From Bacteroidota bacterium (lineage in GTDB: Bacteria; Bacteroidota; Bacteroidia; Bacteroidales; Dysgonomonadaceae): a stretch of DNA of 64,000 nucleotides. Both the position numbers and the translations under genes were made by a program. The DNA is taken from positions 80,639 through 144,638 of the forward strand of contig JAEWGM010000021.1 of NCBI GenBank assembly GCA_023388315.1, written 5' to 3'. This document shows, piece after piece, positions 7,052 to 14,967 of this stretch; within the stretch, counting starts at the first letter, position 1; each line of letters starts with the position of its first letter. Under the pieces are notes generated by a model. That model saw only the letters and a list, made by a program, of their open reading frames with translations. It did no database searches and was not told the origin of the DNA.

Positions 7052-9472
7052 ATGCAAGAAATAAAGAAATTTCTTTCCTCATATACCGCCACGGTTATCC
7101 TTTTGCTTTTGTACGCAGTTATTTTGGCGTTGGCAACATTTATAGAGAAGCAGTACGGCACCATGGCCGCGAAAATATTTGTGTACTATTCACCCGTTTT
7201 CTTTCTGTTACAATTCCTTTTGGTGGTGAATTTTGTGCTCGCGCTCATCAAATACCGCTACCTCAGGCAACGCCGGTGGGCATTGCTCACGGTTCACGTG
7301 GCGTTTATCGTGATTTTGGCGGGCGCCCTCATCACGCATATTTTTGGTAAGGAAGGGCAGGTGCACATTCGCGAAGGCGAAAAAACCGACCAAATGACCA
7401 TTCATACCTCACGAGGAATGACGGTGGAAAAACTGCCTTTTGAGCTAGAATTGACCGATTTTCGGTTGAACAGGTACCCCGGTTCCGCCAGCCCATCGTC
7501 GTACGAAAGCGATTTGAAAGTGCATTTGGAGAACGAAGTGCGCGAAGCCAACGTGTTTATGAACAACGTGTTGGATGTGAAGGGGTATCGATTTTTTCAG
7601 GCGTCGTATGACGAAGATGAGATGGGAACCATTTTATCTGTGAACCAAGACGTGGCGGGCAGAACGGTTACCTACTTCGGCTATTTTTTGTTAATGGTGG
7701 GTTTTGTGTTGGTGTTTTTCGATAAAAAATCGCGCTTTAGAAAACTCGCGCAACAGTTGAAAGAGGTGAGAAACATGTCGAAGCCCGTTTCGGCTGTCTT
7801 GTTTTTTCTGATTCTTTCCGGGGCGATATCGGCGCAATCGGCATCGGGTAAAAGAATGGTGGAGGCGGTGCAACAAAACCCTGTTTCGATTGAGCACGCG
7901 GCAAAATTCGGCGCGTTGCCCGTGCAATCGGGTGGGAGGGTGATGCCCATCAATACTTTTTCGTCTGAGATTCTTCGGAAAATACACAAAAGCAACAGGT
8001 TTGGCACCCTCAATTCCGATCAGTTTTTGTTGAGCTTTCTCGCGATGCCGCAAATGTGGGTACAAGTTCCGTTTATTGCCATTTCCAACGCGCAAATCAG
8101 CGAACGATATCAATTGCCCGAAAAATACTTCGCATATGAACACCTGTTTGATACGCAAGGAAACTACAGGTTATTGCCCGATTTGCAACAAGTATATCAC
8201 AAACCCCCGGCTGAACGCAACGCCACGGATAAAGATTTAATCAAGATTGACGAACAAATCAATATTCTGTTTCAACTATTGAATTACGAGCGCCTTGCTG
8301 TCTTCCCCGATGCTTCGCATCCCAATCACACGTGGTACGCTCCCGGCGATGATTTATCGGAATTTTCTCCCGAAGATTCTACTTTTATAACAGAGGCGTT
8401 TTCCGCTTATTTAGCCCAAGTGGCTCAATCCATCCAGAGCGGTAATTGGGATAAACCCGATGAGTTATTGGAGCAAATAAAGCATTTTCAACGCACAAAC
8501 GATGCCGCTTTGCTCATTCATCCCCAAAAACTGGATGCGGAATTGCGATACAACAAGTGGAATATTTTCAATACCGCCAAACAATGGTACCTCATTTTGG
8601 GCGGTTTGTTGCTTGTGCTCACATTTATGCAACTGATGCAACACCGGCAATGGCGCACCAAATTTATTCCCGTTTTCATCATCGGCATCGCGGTTATTTT
8701 TCTGTATCAAACCTTTGGGATGGGTTTGCGGTGGTACATTTCGGGATACGCGCCGTGGAGCAATTCCTACGAAACCATGGTGTACGTGGCGTGGGCAACC
8801 ATCTTGGCTGGTTTCATCTTTGGCCGCAAAAGTTACATCACCATGGCGTTGGCCACCATTTTTGGCGGCGTAATTTTGTTTGTCTCCGGCCTCAATTGGA
8901 TGGACCCGCATATAAGCCCGTTGGTACCGGTGTTGAAATCGCCGTGGCTGATGTTTCATGTGGCGGTAATTGTGGCGGCCTATGGTTTTTTTGGCATCAG
9001 CTTTTTGCTGGGCGCCACAAACCTATCCATTATGGCTTTTACTAAAAAGAGCGATTCAAGCGTTTTGCGGATAAAAGAATTGAGCATCATCAACAGTATG
9101 TCGCTGATGGTGGGCTTGGCGCTAATGACTATTGGCACATTTCTCGGCGCCATTTGGGCCAATGAATCGTGGGGCCGTTATTGGGGATGGGACCCGAAAG
9201 AAACTTGGGCGCTCATTACCGTGATAGTTTACACCGTGGTAACGCACTTGCATTTGGTGAAAAAGTGGAGTGGGCAATGGTTGTTTAACTTGCTGTCGGT
9301 ACTCGCGTTTTCTTCTGTATTGATGACGTTCTTTGGTGTGAATTATTTTTTGAGCGGCATGCACTCTTACGGACAAACAGGCGGCACGGGAAAAGTATTT
9401 GTTTACATTCTGCTCGCTTTTGCCGCCATTGGGATACTTGGAGCGGTGGCGTATAGAAAGGAGAGACGATAG
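7052..9472 (+). CDS. ccsBA: Cytochrome c biogenesis protein CcsBA (ResB-CcsA fusion)
   Basis: System II haem exporter and cytochrome c synthase, 806 residues, which attaches haem to CxxCH motifs on the outer face of the cytoplasmic membrane. The N-terminal third is ResB/CcsB-like: membrane helices, a periplasmic domain containing GKEGQVHIREGE, then a helix near residue 215. The C-terminal third is a multi-helix CcsA domain carrying the haem-handling tryptophan-rich WGWDPKETW near residue 711, with histidines in flanking helices. A single fused polypeptide is usual in this phylum. The gene sits directly after the operon encoding the tetrahaem cytochrome, a likely client. Confidence 0.94.
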   Translation: MQEIKKFLSSYTATVILLLLYAVILALATFIEKQYGTMAAKIFVYYSPVFFLLQFLLVVNFVLALIKYRYLRQRRWALLTVHVAFIVILAGALITHIFGKEGQVHIREGEKTDQMTIHTSRGMTVEKLPFELELTDFRLNRYPGSASPSSYESDLKVHLENEVREANVFMNNVLDVKGYRFFQASYDEDEMGTILSVNQDVAGRTVTYFGYFLLMVGFVLVFFDKKSRFRKLAQQLKEVRNMSKPVSAVLFFLILSGAISAQSASGKRMVEAVQQNPVSIEHAAKFGALPVQSGGRVMPINTFSSEILRKIHKSNRFGTLNSDQFLLSFLAMPQMWVQVPFIAISNAQISERYQLPEKYFAYEHLFDTQGNYRLLPDLQQVYHKPPAERNATDKDLIKIDEQINILFQLLNYERLAVFPDASHPNHTWYAPGDDLSEFSPEDSTFITEAFSAYLAQVAQSIQSGNWDKPDELLEQIKHFQRTNDAALLIHPQKLDAELRYNKWNIFNTAKQWYLILGGLLLVLTFMQLMQHRQWRTKFIPVFIIGIAVIFLYQTFGMGLRWYISGYAPWSNSYETMVYVAWATILAGFIFGRKSYITMALATIFGGVILFVSGLNWMDPHISPLVPVLKSPWLMFHVAVIVAAYGFFGISFLLGATNLSIMAFTKKSDSSVLRIKELSIINSMSLMVGLALMTIGTFLGAIWANESWGRYWGWDPKETWALITVIVYTVVTHLHLVKKWSGQWLFNLLSVLAFSSVLMTFFGVNYFLSGMHSYGQTGGTGKVFVYILLAFAAIGILGAVAYRKERR

Positions 9473-9473
9473 A

Positions 9474-9600
9474 TTTTAGACTGTTAGATTTTAGATTGTT
9501 AGACGTGAACTCTAAACATTGAACTCTAAACATTGAACTCTAAACATTAAACTCTAAACATTAAACTCTAAACATTAAACATTAAACTTTAAACACTAAA
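9474..9600 (+). repeat. Tandem repeats with 7/14-base period between ccsBA and a Gfo/Idh gene
   Basis: Two 15-base copies (ttttagaYtgttaga, 9474-9503) are followed by five 14-base copies of gaactctaaacatt (9507-9576; the last two begin with a instead of g) and then by single 7-mers aaacatt, aaacttt, aaacact. The 14-mer is two 7-mers, so the underlying period is 7. The array fills the gap from just past the ccsBA stop to just before the next start codon. Confidence 0.9.
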
Positions 9601-9607
9601 TAACAAT

Positions 9608-10582
9608 ATGCTTCACTGGGGATTTATCGGTTGCGGTAATGTAACGGAAAAGAAAAGCGGGCCCGCTTTTAACAAAGTGGAAGGCTCAAAAGTGGTGGCG
9701 GTTATGCGTCGCGATGCGACAAAGGCAGAGGATTATGCCCGACGTCACTGCATAGAAAAGTGGTATGACGATGCCCATCGGCTTATTAACGATTCCGATG
9801 TAAACGCCGTGTATGTGGCAACGCCTCCGGGTTCGCACGCCGAGTATGCCATCGCGGCAATGAAGGCTGGAAAGCCTGTGTATGTGGAGAAACCCATGGC
9901 GGCAACCTACGAAGATTGCTTGGCAATGCAGCGCGTGTCGGAAGAAACGGGCGTACCATGTTTTGTGGCCTATTATCGGCGCACGTTGCCTTATTTTCTT
10001 CGGGTGAAGCAGTTGATAGACGATGGTGCGCTGGGCGACATTTCCACGGTTCAAATCAGGTTTGCCATTCCGCCTTACGCGTCCGATTTCGATAAGCAAA
10101 ACCTGCCGTGGCGCGTGAAAAAAGAACTTGCTGGTGGCGGATATTTTTTTGATTTGGCATCGCACCAACTGGATTTACTCGATTTTTTGTTGGGCGAAAT
10201 AACCCACGCCCAAGGCTTTGCCACCAACATCGGGAAACTGTATGATGTGGAAGACTCGGTAAGCGCTTCGTTTCGGTTTGCAACGGGCGTGGTGGGCAGC
10301 GGCAGTTGGAGTTTTGTCGCGCCCCAAAATACCCGCACCGATGTCATCGATTTTATAGGTACTAAAGGCAAACTCACCTGTTCCACCTTTATGTTTACGC
10401 CCATTGTGCTGGAAACCGAAAACGGAAAACAAGAATTTACGGAAGAAAACCCCGAGAACATTCAGTTTTATCTTATCAAAAGCATCGTGGATTACCTGAA
10501 CAACAAGGGCGAGATACCCGTGAGCACCTGTCACACGGCGGCTCGCACCAATAAAATAATGCAACAGATAGTGGCTGCGTAA
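9608..10582 (+). CDS. Gfo/Idh/MocA family oxidoreductase, cytoplasmic
   Basis: NAD(P)-dependent oxidoreductase of the glucose-fructose oxidoreductase family, 324 residues, without a signal peptide. The nucleotide fold begins at once with WGFIGCGNVTEKKSGP, and the family motif is VYVEKPMAATYEDCLAMQ. The C-terminal alpha/beta domain includes GGGYFFDLASHQLDLLDFL, where the histidine is the usual catalytic candidate. Family members oxidise or reduce sugars, inositols or related polyols; the substrate cannot be told here. Unlike the member at 4486 this one should stay in the cytoplasm. The 14-base tandem array lies just upstream. Confidence 0.88.
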   Translation: MLHWGFIGCGNVTEKKSGPAFNKVEGSKVVAVMRRDATKAEDYARRHCIEKWYDDAHRLINDSDVNAVYVATPPGSHAEYAIAAMKAGKPVYVEKPMAATYEDCLAMQRVSEETGVPCFVAYYRRTLPYFLRVKQLIDDGALGDISTVQIRFAIPPYASDFDKQNLPWRVKKELAGGGYFFDLASHQLDLLDFLLGEITHAQGFATNIGKLYDVEDSVSASFRFATGVVGSGSWSFVAPQNTRTDVIDFIGTKGKLTCSTFMFTPIVLETENGKQEFTEENPENIQFYLIKSIVDYLNNKGEIPVSTCHTAARTNKIMQQIVAA

Positions 10583-10624
10583 AATCAGTAAAGATTTTCT
10601 CAAGAAGAAAAAATATCCAGTAAA

Positions 10625-11320
10625 ATGTCTGTAAAAACGTATAGAGATGTCGCTATAGAATACCGTCCTGAGATAACCGGTCTTGCGGGCCCCATTTTTG
10701 GCGTGGTATTAAAAGGCAGAAAATCATTCGCTTCACTCGAAGAGAAGCAGCATTACGTAACATACATTCAAGCGAACACCCAACATCCTCAACGTCTTTT
10801 AGAAAGCGATTTTACGCCTATTGATACGCAAAAAGTGACTGAAATACGATTCTTTCCACCAACAAAAGGCATTCAACCCATCGATATTATCCCTTTTAAT
10901 ACGTATCAAGCCGGTTTTGATTTTCTCATATCAGAAAAGGCATTAAATGTCCTCAAACAACACCGTATTCCACACATCAACCACCTGTCGGCTACCATTC
11001 ATTCCCTTCAAGCCAAGTATGCGATGGTAGGTTTTCCCCTTGTTCCCAATGAGCGGATAGACTTCGGAAAATCTACTTTTTTTGATCCTGAACGAAGACG
11101 AACCATCACTTACAAAGACCATCAAGAATATGCACAATCCATTACTGCCTACTATCCGTCCACCCTTTATGTATTGGGAGTGGGGAACTATGACATCATC
11201 CATTTAGAAAATCAAGGACTCTATTTTTCTGACAACTTTTTCCAAGCGATGGAAGCAAGCGGTATCATCGGTATTTCTAAAGGCCCATCCGTCTTGTACA
11301 ATACCATGCGGGTTACCTGA
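10625..11320 (+). CDS. Unrecognised protein; weak resemblance to Imm11/DUF1629-type immunity proteins
   Basis: 231 residues, no signal peptide, no membrane helix and no confident family. The stretch FDFLISEKALNVLKQHRIPH resembles the 'SEK...vLekhgi' element of immunity-type proteins (Imm11 / DUF1629) found beside polymorphic toxins, but no toxin gene is adjacent. The gene is richer in A and T than the genes on either side and sits at a strand switch between a metabolic gene and the B12/kinase operon, which fits an acquired gene. The ATG at 10625 lies 42 bases after the Gfo/Idh stop. The immunity idea is tentative. Confidence 0.6.
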   Translation: MSVKTYRDVAIEYRPEITGLAGPIFGVVLKGRKSFASLEEKQHYVTYIQANTQHPQRLLESDFTPIDTQKVTEIRFFPPTKGIQPIDIIPFNTYQAGFDFLISEKALNVLKQHRIPHINHLSATIHSLQAKYAMVGFPLVPNERIDFGKSTFFDPERRRTITYKDHQEYAQSITAYYPSTLYVLGVGNYDIIHLENQGLYFSDNFFQAMEASGIIGISKGPSVLYNTMRVT

Positions 11321-11359
11321 TTTTTTAACTCATCACCCATCATCAAAAATTATGGTGCA

Positions 11360-11373
11360 ACCACTTTTGTGGT
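11360..11373. terminator. Short hairpin between convergent genes
   Basis: ACCAC-TTTT-GTGGT lies between the stop of the plus-strand gene ending at 11320 and that of the minus-strand kinase ending at 11399. T-rich bases follow on the plus side. It could end transcription in both directions, but the stem is only five pairs. Confidence 0.35.
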
Positions 11374-11398
11374 ACTGCTTTTATACTGCAAAAGGTGA

Positions 11399-12661
11399 CT
11401 AATTTCCACTATACAAAGGCAATGTAAATTTAAAATCGCTTCCAACCCCAATCCGGCTTTCTGCCCAAATGTGGCCGCCGTGTTTTTCAATAAACTCTTT
11501 GCAAAGAATAAGTCCTAGGCCCGTGCCTTTTTCGGCATCGGTACCCTGTTTTTGAAATTTGCTGTCGATTTTGAACAGTTTTTGCAGGTTTTCGGGCGAG
11601 ATGCCTGTTCCGGTATCGCTCACGGTAACTTCACAAACGTTTTCGGTTTGCTTTGCCGATACCGTTACGCGTCCTTTGGGAGCGGTGAATTTCAGCGCGT
11701 TGGTCAATAAATTTCTCATCACGGTATTGATCATATTCACGTCGAAAAACGCGTCGTATTGTGCGTTGACTTCGGTGAAAACCTGAATGCCTTTTTTTGC
11801 CGATTGGCTTTCGATGAGTTCGATATTTTCCTTTATGGCTTCAGACAAGTTGTTGATAGTGGGGTTAAACGCTAATTTTCCCGATTGAGATTGCGACCAA
11901 ACCAACAGGTTTTCCAGCAAATGATACGCGTTTTTGGAGGAGTTGCTGATGATTTTCAGGTAGTCGAAAATTTTGTCTTTATTGTAGTCATAAACGTTTG
12001 TCAACAATAAATCTGAAAAACCCAAGATAGTGCTGAACGGATTTTTAAGGTCGTGCGCGATGATGCCGAAAAACTTGTCTTTGGTGGCATTCAACTCGTA
12101 GAGTTTCTCATTCTTTAAAGCGAGGTGATCGTTTAACGTGTTAATTTCTTCGATGTTTGCTTTCAATTGTTTGTTGATGCCGCCAATGGCTTCATTAAGT
12201 TGCAGCAATTCATCGTTTGCTTTATCCAGTTCTTCATTGGTTTTTTGCAGTTGCTTGTTTTTGCTTATTATTTCGCGTTGCAGCTTGTTTATATCGGTAT
12301 TCATCTCCATGGCAGCCTTGTTTTGTTCCAACAACATCAAGATGTCTATTCCCCCAACAACCATAAATGTATCTTTCTTGCGGTAAATTTTGGCGTAGAT
12401 GGACGTGTTAATGGAGTAGTTGCTGCCGATGGTTACGTGTCCGCTGAATACTAAACTGGTATCGCTTTGCATACGGGTGATTTTTTCAAAAGTGGGATTA
12501 ATGAGCGAATCGGCCGGATTGCCAGAGAGCAAGGCGTTGAATGCATCGTTGCAATACAATAGCGTTCCGTTAATGGAATAAATGGCCATACAAAGCGATT
12601 TGCTTTGCAGAAGCATATCCGCAATTTCGGCTTTCCATTCCGAAATAAAATTCTTAGACAT
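11399..12661 (-). CDS. Soluble PAS-domain sensor histidine kinase, last gene of B12-sensor operon
   Basis: 420 residues with no membrane helix, so a cytoplasmic kinase. Order: a PAS-like fold (about 15-110, with AIYSINGTLLYCNDAF), a long heptad-type coiled coil rich in N, K, E and L (about 115-195), a HisKA helix with the phosphorylated histidine in IIAHDLKNPFS (His203), and an ATPase domain with NLLTNALKFT and VSDTGTGISPENLQKLF. No receiver domain is attached and no response regulator is next to it. It follows the 153-residue gene by 35 bases on the same strand, suggesting it is the output of a sensor built from all three gene products. Confidence 0.9.
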   Translation of the reverse strand: MSKNFISEWKAEIADMLLQSKSLCMAIYSINGTLLYCNDAFNALLSGNPADSLINPTFEKITRMQSDTSLVFSGHVTIGSNYSINTSIYAKIYRKKDTFMVVGGIDILMLLEQNKAAMEMNTDINKLQREIISKNKQLQKTNEELDKANDELLQLNEAIGGINKQLKANIEEINTLNDHLALKNEKLYELNATKDKFFGIIAHDLKNPFSTILGFSDLLLTNVYDYNKDKIFDYLKIISNSSKNAYHLLENLLVWSQSQSGKLAFNPTINNLSEAIKENIELIESQSAKKGIQVFTEVNAQYDAFFDVNMINTVMRNLLTNALKFTAPKGRVTVSAKQTENVCEVTVSDTGTGISPENLQKLFKIDSKFQKQGTDAEKGTGLGLILCKEFIEKHGGHIWAESRIGVGSDFKFTLPLYSGN

Positions 12662-12696
12662 ATTGAGAAATTGTTAGAAGCTGTTTTGAGTTTTTT

Positions 12697-13158
12697 TTAG
12701 TGCATTGAAAGCGCGCTTTCGAGTTTTTCGTCGGATAACTTCACAAACAACGGGATGTTTATTTGCATCCACTCATACAGAGGAAATACTTGGTTGTATG
12801 CTTCTGGCGTGAGCGTTTCTTTCATAATGCTGATCCACGAATTTAATTGAACTGCCCAATAACTGGTAGTAAATCGATGGCTTCGATAGGCGCGGAATAC
12901 CCATAAAATGGTTTCGACCAACACTTCGGGACTGAAGTTTTTTAATATCGATGAAATAAACCGCACGTGGTTGGCGTGGTTGTCTTTCATCATTTCTTGG
13001 TTGTTTTCGCCGATGAGTTCTTTTAAATCTGCCCGAGCGAGCATCAAACTATTCATTTTGTTAATGAGCAATTCCGATTTTTGAGCATATTCCTGTTGTG
13101 TTGCTTCACTAAAATGATTGATTTTTGACGCGCTTTCTATTAAATTGTTTTTGTCCAT
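12697..13158 (-). CDS. Unrecognised small helical protein between B12 sensor and kinase
   Basis: 153 residues, no signal peptide, no membrane segment and no family I recognise. It looks mostly alpha-helical, with an aromatic-rich middle (ETILWVFRAYRSHRF, then SYWAVQLNSWISIMK). It starts five bases after the B12-binding gene and ends 35 bases before the kinase, so it is almost certainly expressed with both. A coupling role, passing the state of the B12 protein to the kinase, is inferred from position only. The ATG is used because the frame has no earlier start clear of the upstream gene. Confidence 0.75.
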   Translation of the reverse strand: MDKNNLIESASKINHFSEATQQEYAQKSELLINKMNSLMLARADLKELIGENNQEMMKDNHANHVRFISSILKNFSPEVLVETILWVFRAYRSHRFTTSYWAVQLNSWISIMKETLTPEAYNQVFPLYEWMQINIPLFVKLSDEKLESALSMH

Positions 13159-13163
13159 CTTGT

Positions 13164-13811
13164 TTAAGCTGTTTTAAGTATGGTACTTAAAGTGAATAAA
13201 TCAGGGAAATAAATCACGTTTTTGTATTTCGACAGGATGTTTTCTCCGCCATGTTTGAATGCCTGTCCGCCGGTGAATATCAATATATCGGGAAATTCAT
13301 CCCTGATCTTTTGAATCATGATTTCGAACTTGGGAAAATGAAAATACAAACTGATGGAAACAGCCAATATATCGGGTTTTCTTTCTTTCAGAAAATCAAT
13401 TAATTCGTTCACGGGCGTGTTGGCTCCCAAAAAAAGCGTATTCCAACCATGCAGTTCAAACACATCGCCTGCCATTCGTATTCCCACCTGATGCAACTCG
13501 TCTTCAACGCAGGTTAGCACCACCGACTTTTCAACAAACTGCCCGGGTTGGATGGAAGGATAAATCTCGTTTAAGAGCGCTTCAATAATGGCCGATGCCA
13601 AGTGCTCGGTTGCTACGCTTATTTTATTGGATTCCCATAAATCACCCACTGTGTATAAAGCGGTTTTTAACAGGCGCTCGTAAAGTTCTATGAAGGAGGT
13701 ATCGTTCTTTAGTTCACTCCTAATAATTTCTGAACAGCGGTTTCTGTCTCCTTCCAACAAAGCTTTCAGGAAAGTATCGTAGTTTGTCTGATGGGATAAT
13801 TCTTCGCGCAT
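13164..13811 (-). CDS. Free-standing CarH-like B12-binding (possible photoreceptor) protein
   Basis: 215 residues. An N-terminal helical bundle (about 10-85) carries W59-x9-E69-H70 within LWESNKISVATEH, exactly the W-x9-EH signature of CarH-type light-sensing B12 proteins. The Rossmann-like half (about 95-215) has E105-L-H107-Q-V-G110, the E/DxHxxG motif that ligates cobalt, then VSISLYFHF and TGGQAF around the nucleotide tail. CarH and LitR carry a MerR-type DNA-binding domain in front; here it is missing, so output must pass through partners. The gene leads an operon with a small protein and a histidine kinase. Light, redox or B12 level are all possible inputs. Confidence 0.9.
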   Translation of the reverse strand: MREELSHQTNYDTFLKALLEGDRNRCSEIIRSELKNDTSFIELYERLLKTALYTVGDLWESNKISVATEHLASAIIEALLNEIYPSIQPGQFVEKSVVLTCVEDELHQVGIRMAGDVFELHGWNTLFLGANTPVNELIDFLKERKPDILAVSISLYFHFPKFEIMIQKIRDEFPDILIFTGGQAFKHGGENILSKYKNVIYFPDLFTLSTILKTA

Positions 13812-14004
13812 TTTTTCTCATACTTGTTGCGCATATCCGCCCAAATGGAGTGTTTGATGCGCAAAAAGTAGCACAATTTACTTTATTTTTTCTAATCCAC
13901 AAAAAAAATTAGCATCGGATTTGAAAACAAACTGTTTGATGAAAATAAGACAAGAAGGTTTAATTCTTTACAATGTGACTCATTTTCAACCTATACTTTA
14001 CGCA

Positions 14005-14901
14005 CTATCCATTTCTATTTTTCTTCCATATCTGCCACGAATTCACTAAGTTTTGCCACAGCACATACAATCCCGGGCCCAGCGAAGCGAGCGGATTGAG
14101 ATAGCTTTGCGTGAGCCAAATGGCGAGGACGGTGTTTTTCTGCCCCAAACTTTGGCCGCCGGCAATGGTTTCGTTGAATCTTGACCCAATTTTGCGGCCA
14201 AACACAAATTGCAGAAGGCAAAGCACGAGGGTTGCCGCGGCAATGACTAGTTCAACTTTTAAACTGCCATCGAATTGAGCAATCACAAATTGAGTGACGT
14301 TGCCCAGCACAATGGTGAGCGCCGCTGCCCATAAATAAAACGACACGATTTGCGCCGATCGAACTTTCAAATGGGCTTTCGGCGAAATTTTAGCAAGTAG
14401 CAGCGCGGCCACAAAGGGCACAATGAGAATGGGCATCACCTTGCGAAAAATATACCAAAACAAATCCGTGAAAGGGACCCCTTCGGAATTGCCGATAATC
14501 GATAAAAACAACGGCGCGGCAAACGCAACCAGCAGGTTGCTAATAATGGTGTAAGTGGCGGCGTTGGCAATGTTTCCGCCCAGCATGCCTGTTACCACGG
14601 ATGCCGATGTGGCGGTGGCAGTGAGCACACAAATCATGGTGGCTTGCGCTACAATTTCGCTAAACGGTCGGATAATCAGATAAATAGATACGCTGCCGAC
14701 ATATTGAATGGCCAAAAGAATGTAATGAAACCGGCTCAACCGAATTTGATTCCACGAAATGCGGCAGTAGGTGAAAAACAACATCATAGATAACAGGTAA
14801 GGCGTTACAAAAGACAACGTTGAGAGTTGCTCATGAAACACGATACCGATTATCATAGCCACCGGAAGCAGGTATTTTTCTAAGAATTTTTTTACAATCA
14901 A
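14005..14901 (-). CDS. BASS family (bile acid:sodium symporter-like) transporter
   Basis: 298 residues, nearly all hydrophobic, with about nine to ten membrane helices. The pattern fits the bile acid:sodium symporter superfamily: an early TATATSASVVTGMLGGN stretch and a C-terminal GQKNTVLAIWLTQSYLNPLA, the polar crossover regions of the fold. Bacterial members move organic anions such as bile acids, keto acids or pantoate with sodium; the substrate is not readable here. An array of 11-base repeats begins nine bases upstream of its start codon and separates it from the esterase gene. Confidence 0.85.
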   Translation of the reverse strand: MIVKKFLEKYLLPVAMIIGIVFHEQLSTLSFVTPYLLSMMLFFTYCRISWNQIRLSRFHYILLAIQYVGSVSIYLIIRPFSEIVAQATMICVLTATATSASVVTGMLGGNIANAATYTIISNLLVAFAAPLFLSIIGNSEGVPFTDLFWYIFRKVMPILIVPFVAALLLAKISPKAHLKVRSAQIVSFYLWAAALTIVLGNVTQFVIAQFDGSLKVELVIAAATLVLCLLQFVFGRKIGSRFNETIAGGQSLGQKNTVLAIWLTQSYLNPLASLGPGLYVLWQNLVNSWQIWKKNRNG

Positions 14902-14909
14902 GTTTCGAT

Positions 14910-14964
14910 GTTATTCAGTAGTTATTCAATTGTTATTCGGTAGTTATTAAGTTGTTGTTCGGTT
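14910..14964 (-). repeat. Five tandem 11-base repeats upstream of the BASS gene
   Basis: Five consecutive 11-mers on the plus strand: gttattcagta, gttattcaatt, gttattcggta, gttattaagtt, gttgttcggtt. The array ends nine bases from the start codon of the minus-strand transporter, so it would be read as GAATAAC-rich leader RNA. A related seven-copy array lies at 61829-61905 in the same position relative to its gene. Confidence 0.85.
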
Positions 14965-14967
14965 CTT

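Noticed and set aside
9474..9600. CRISPR-like array
   Set aside because: Units are 14-15 bases in direct tandem with no spacers and no cas genes.
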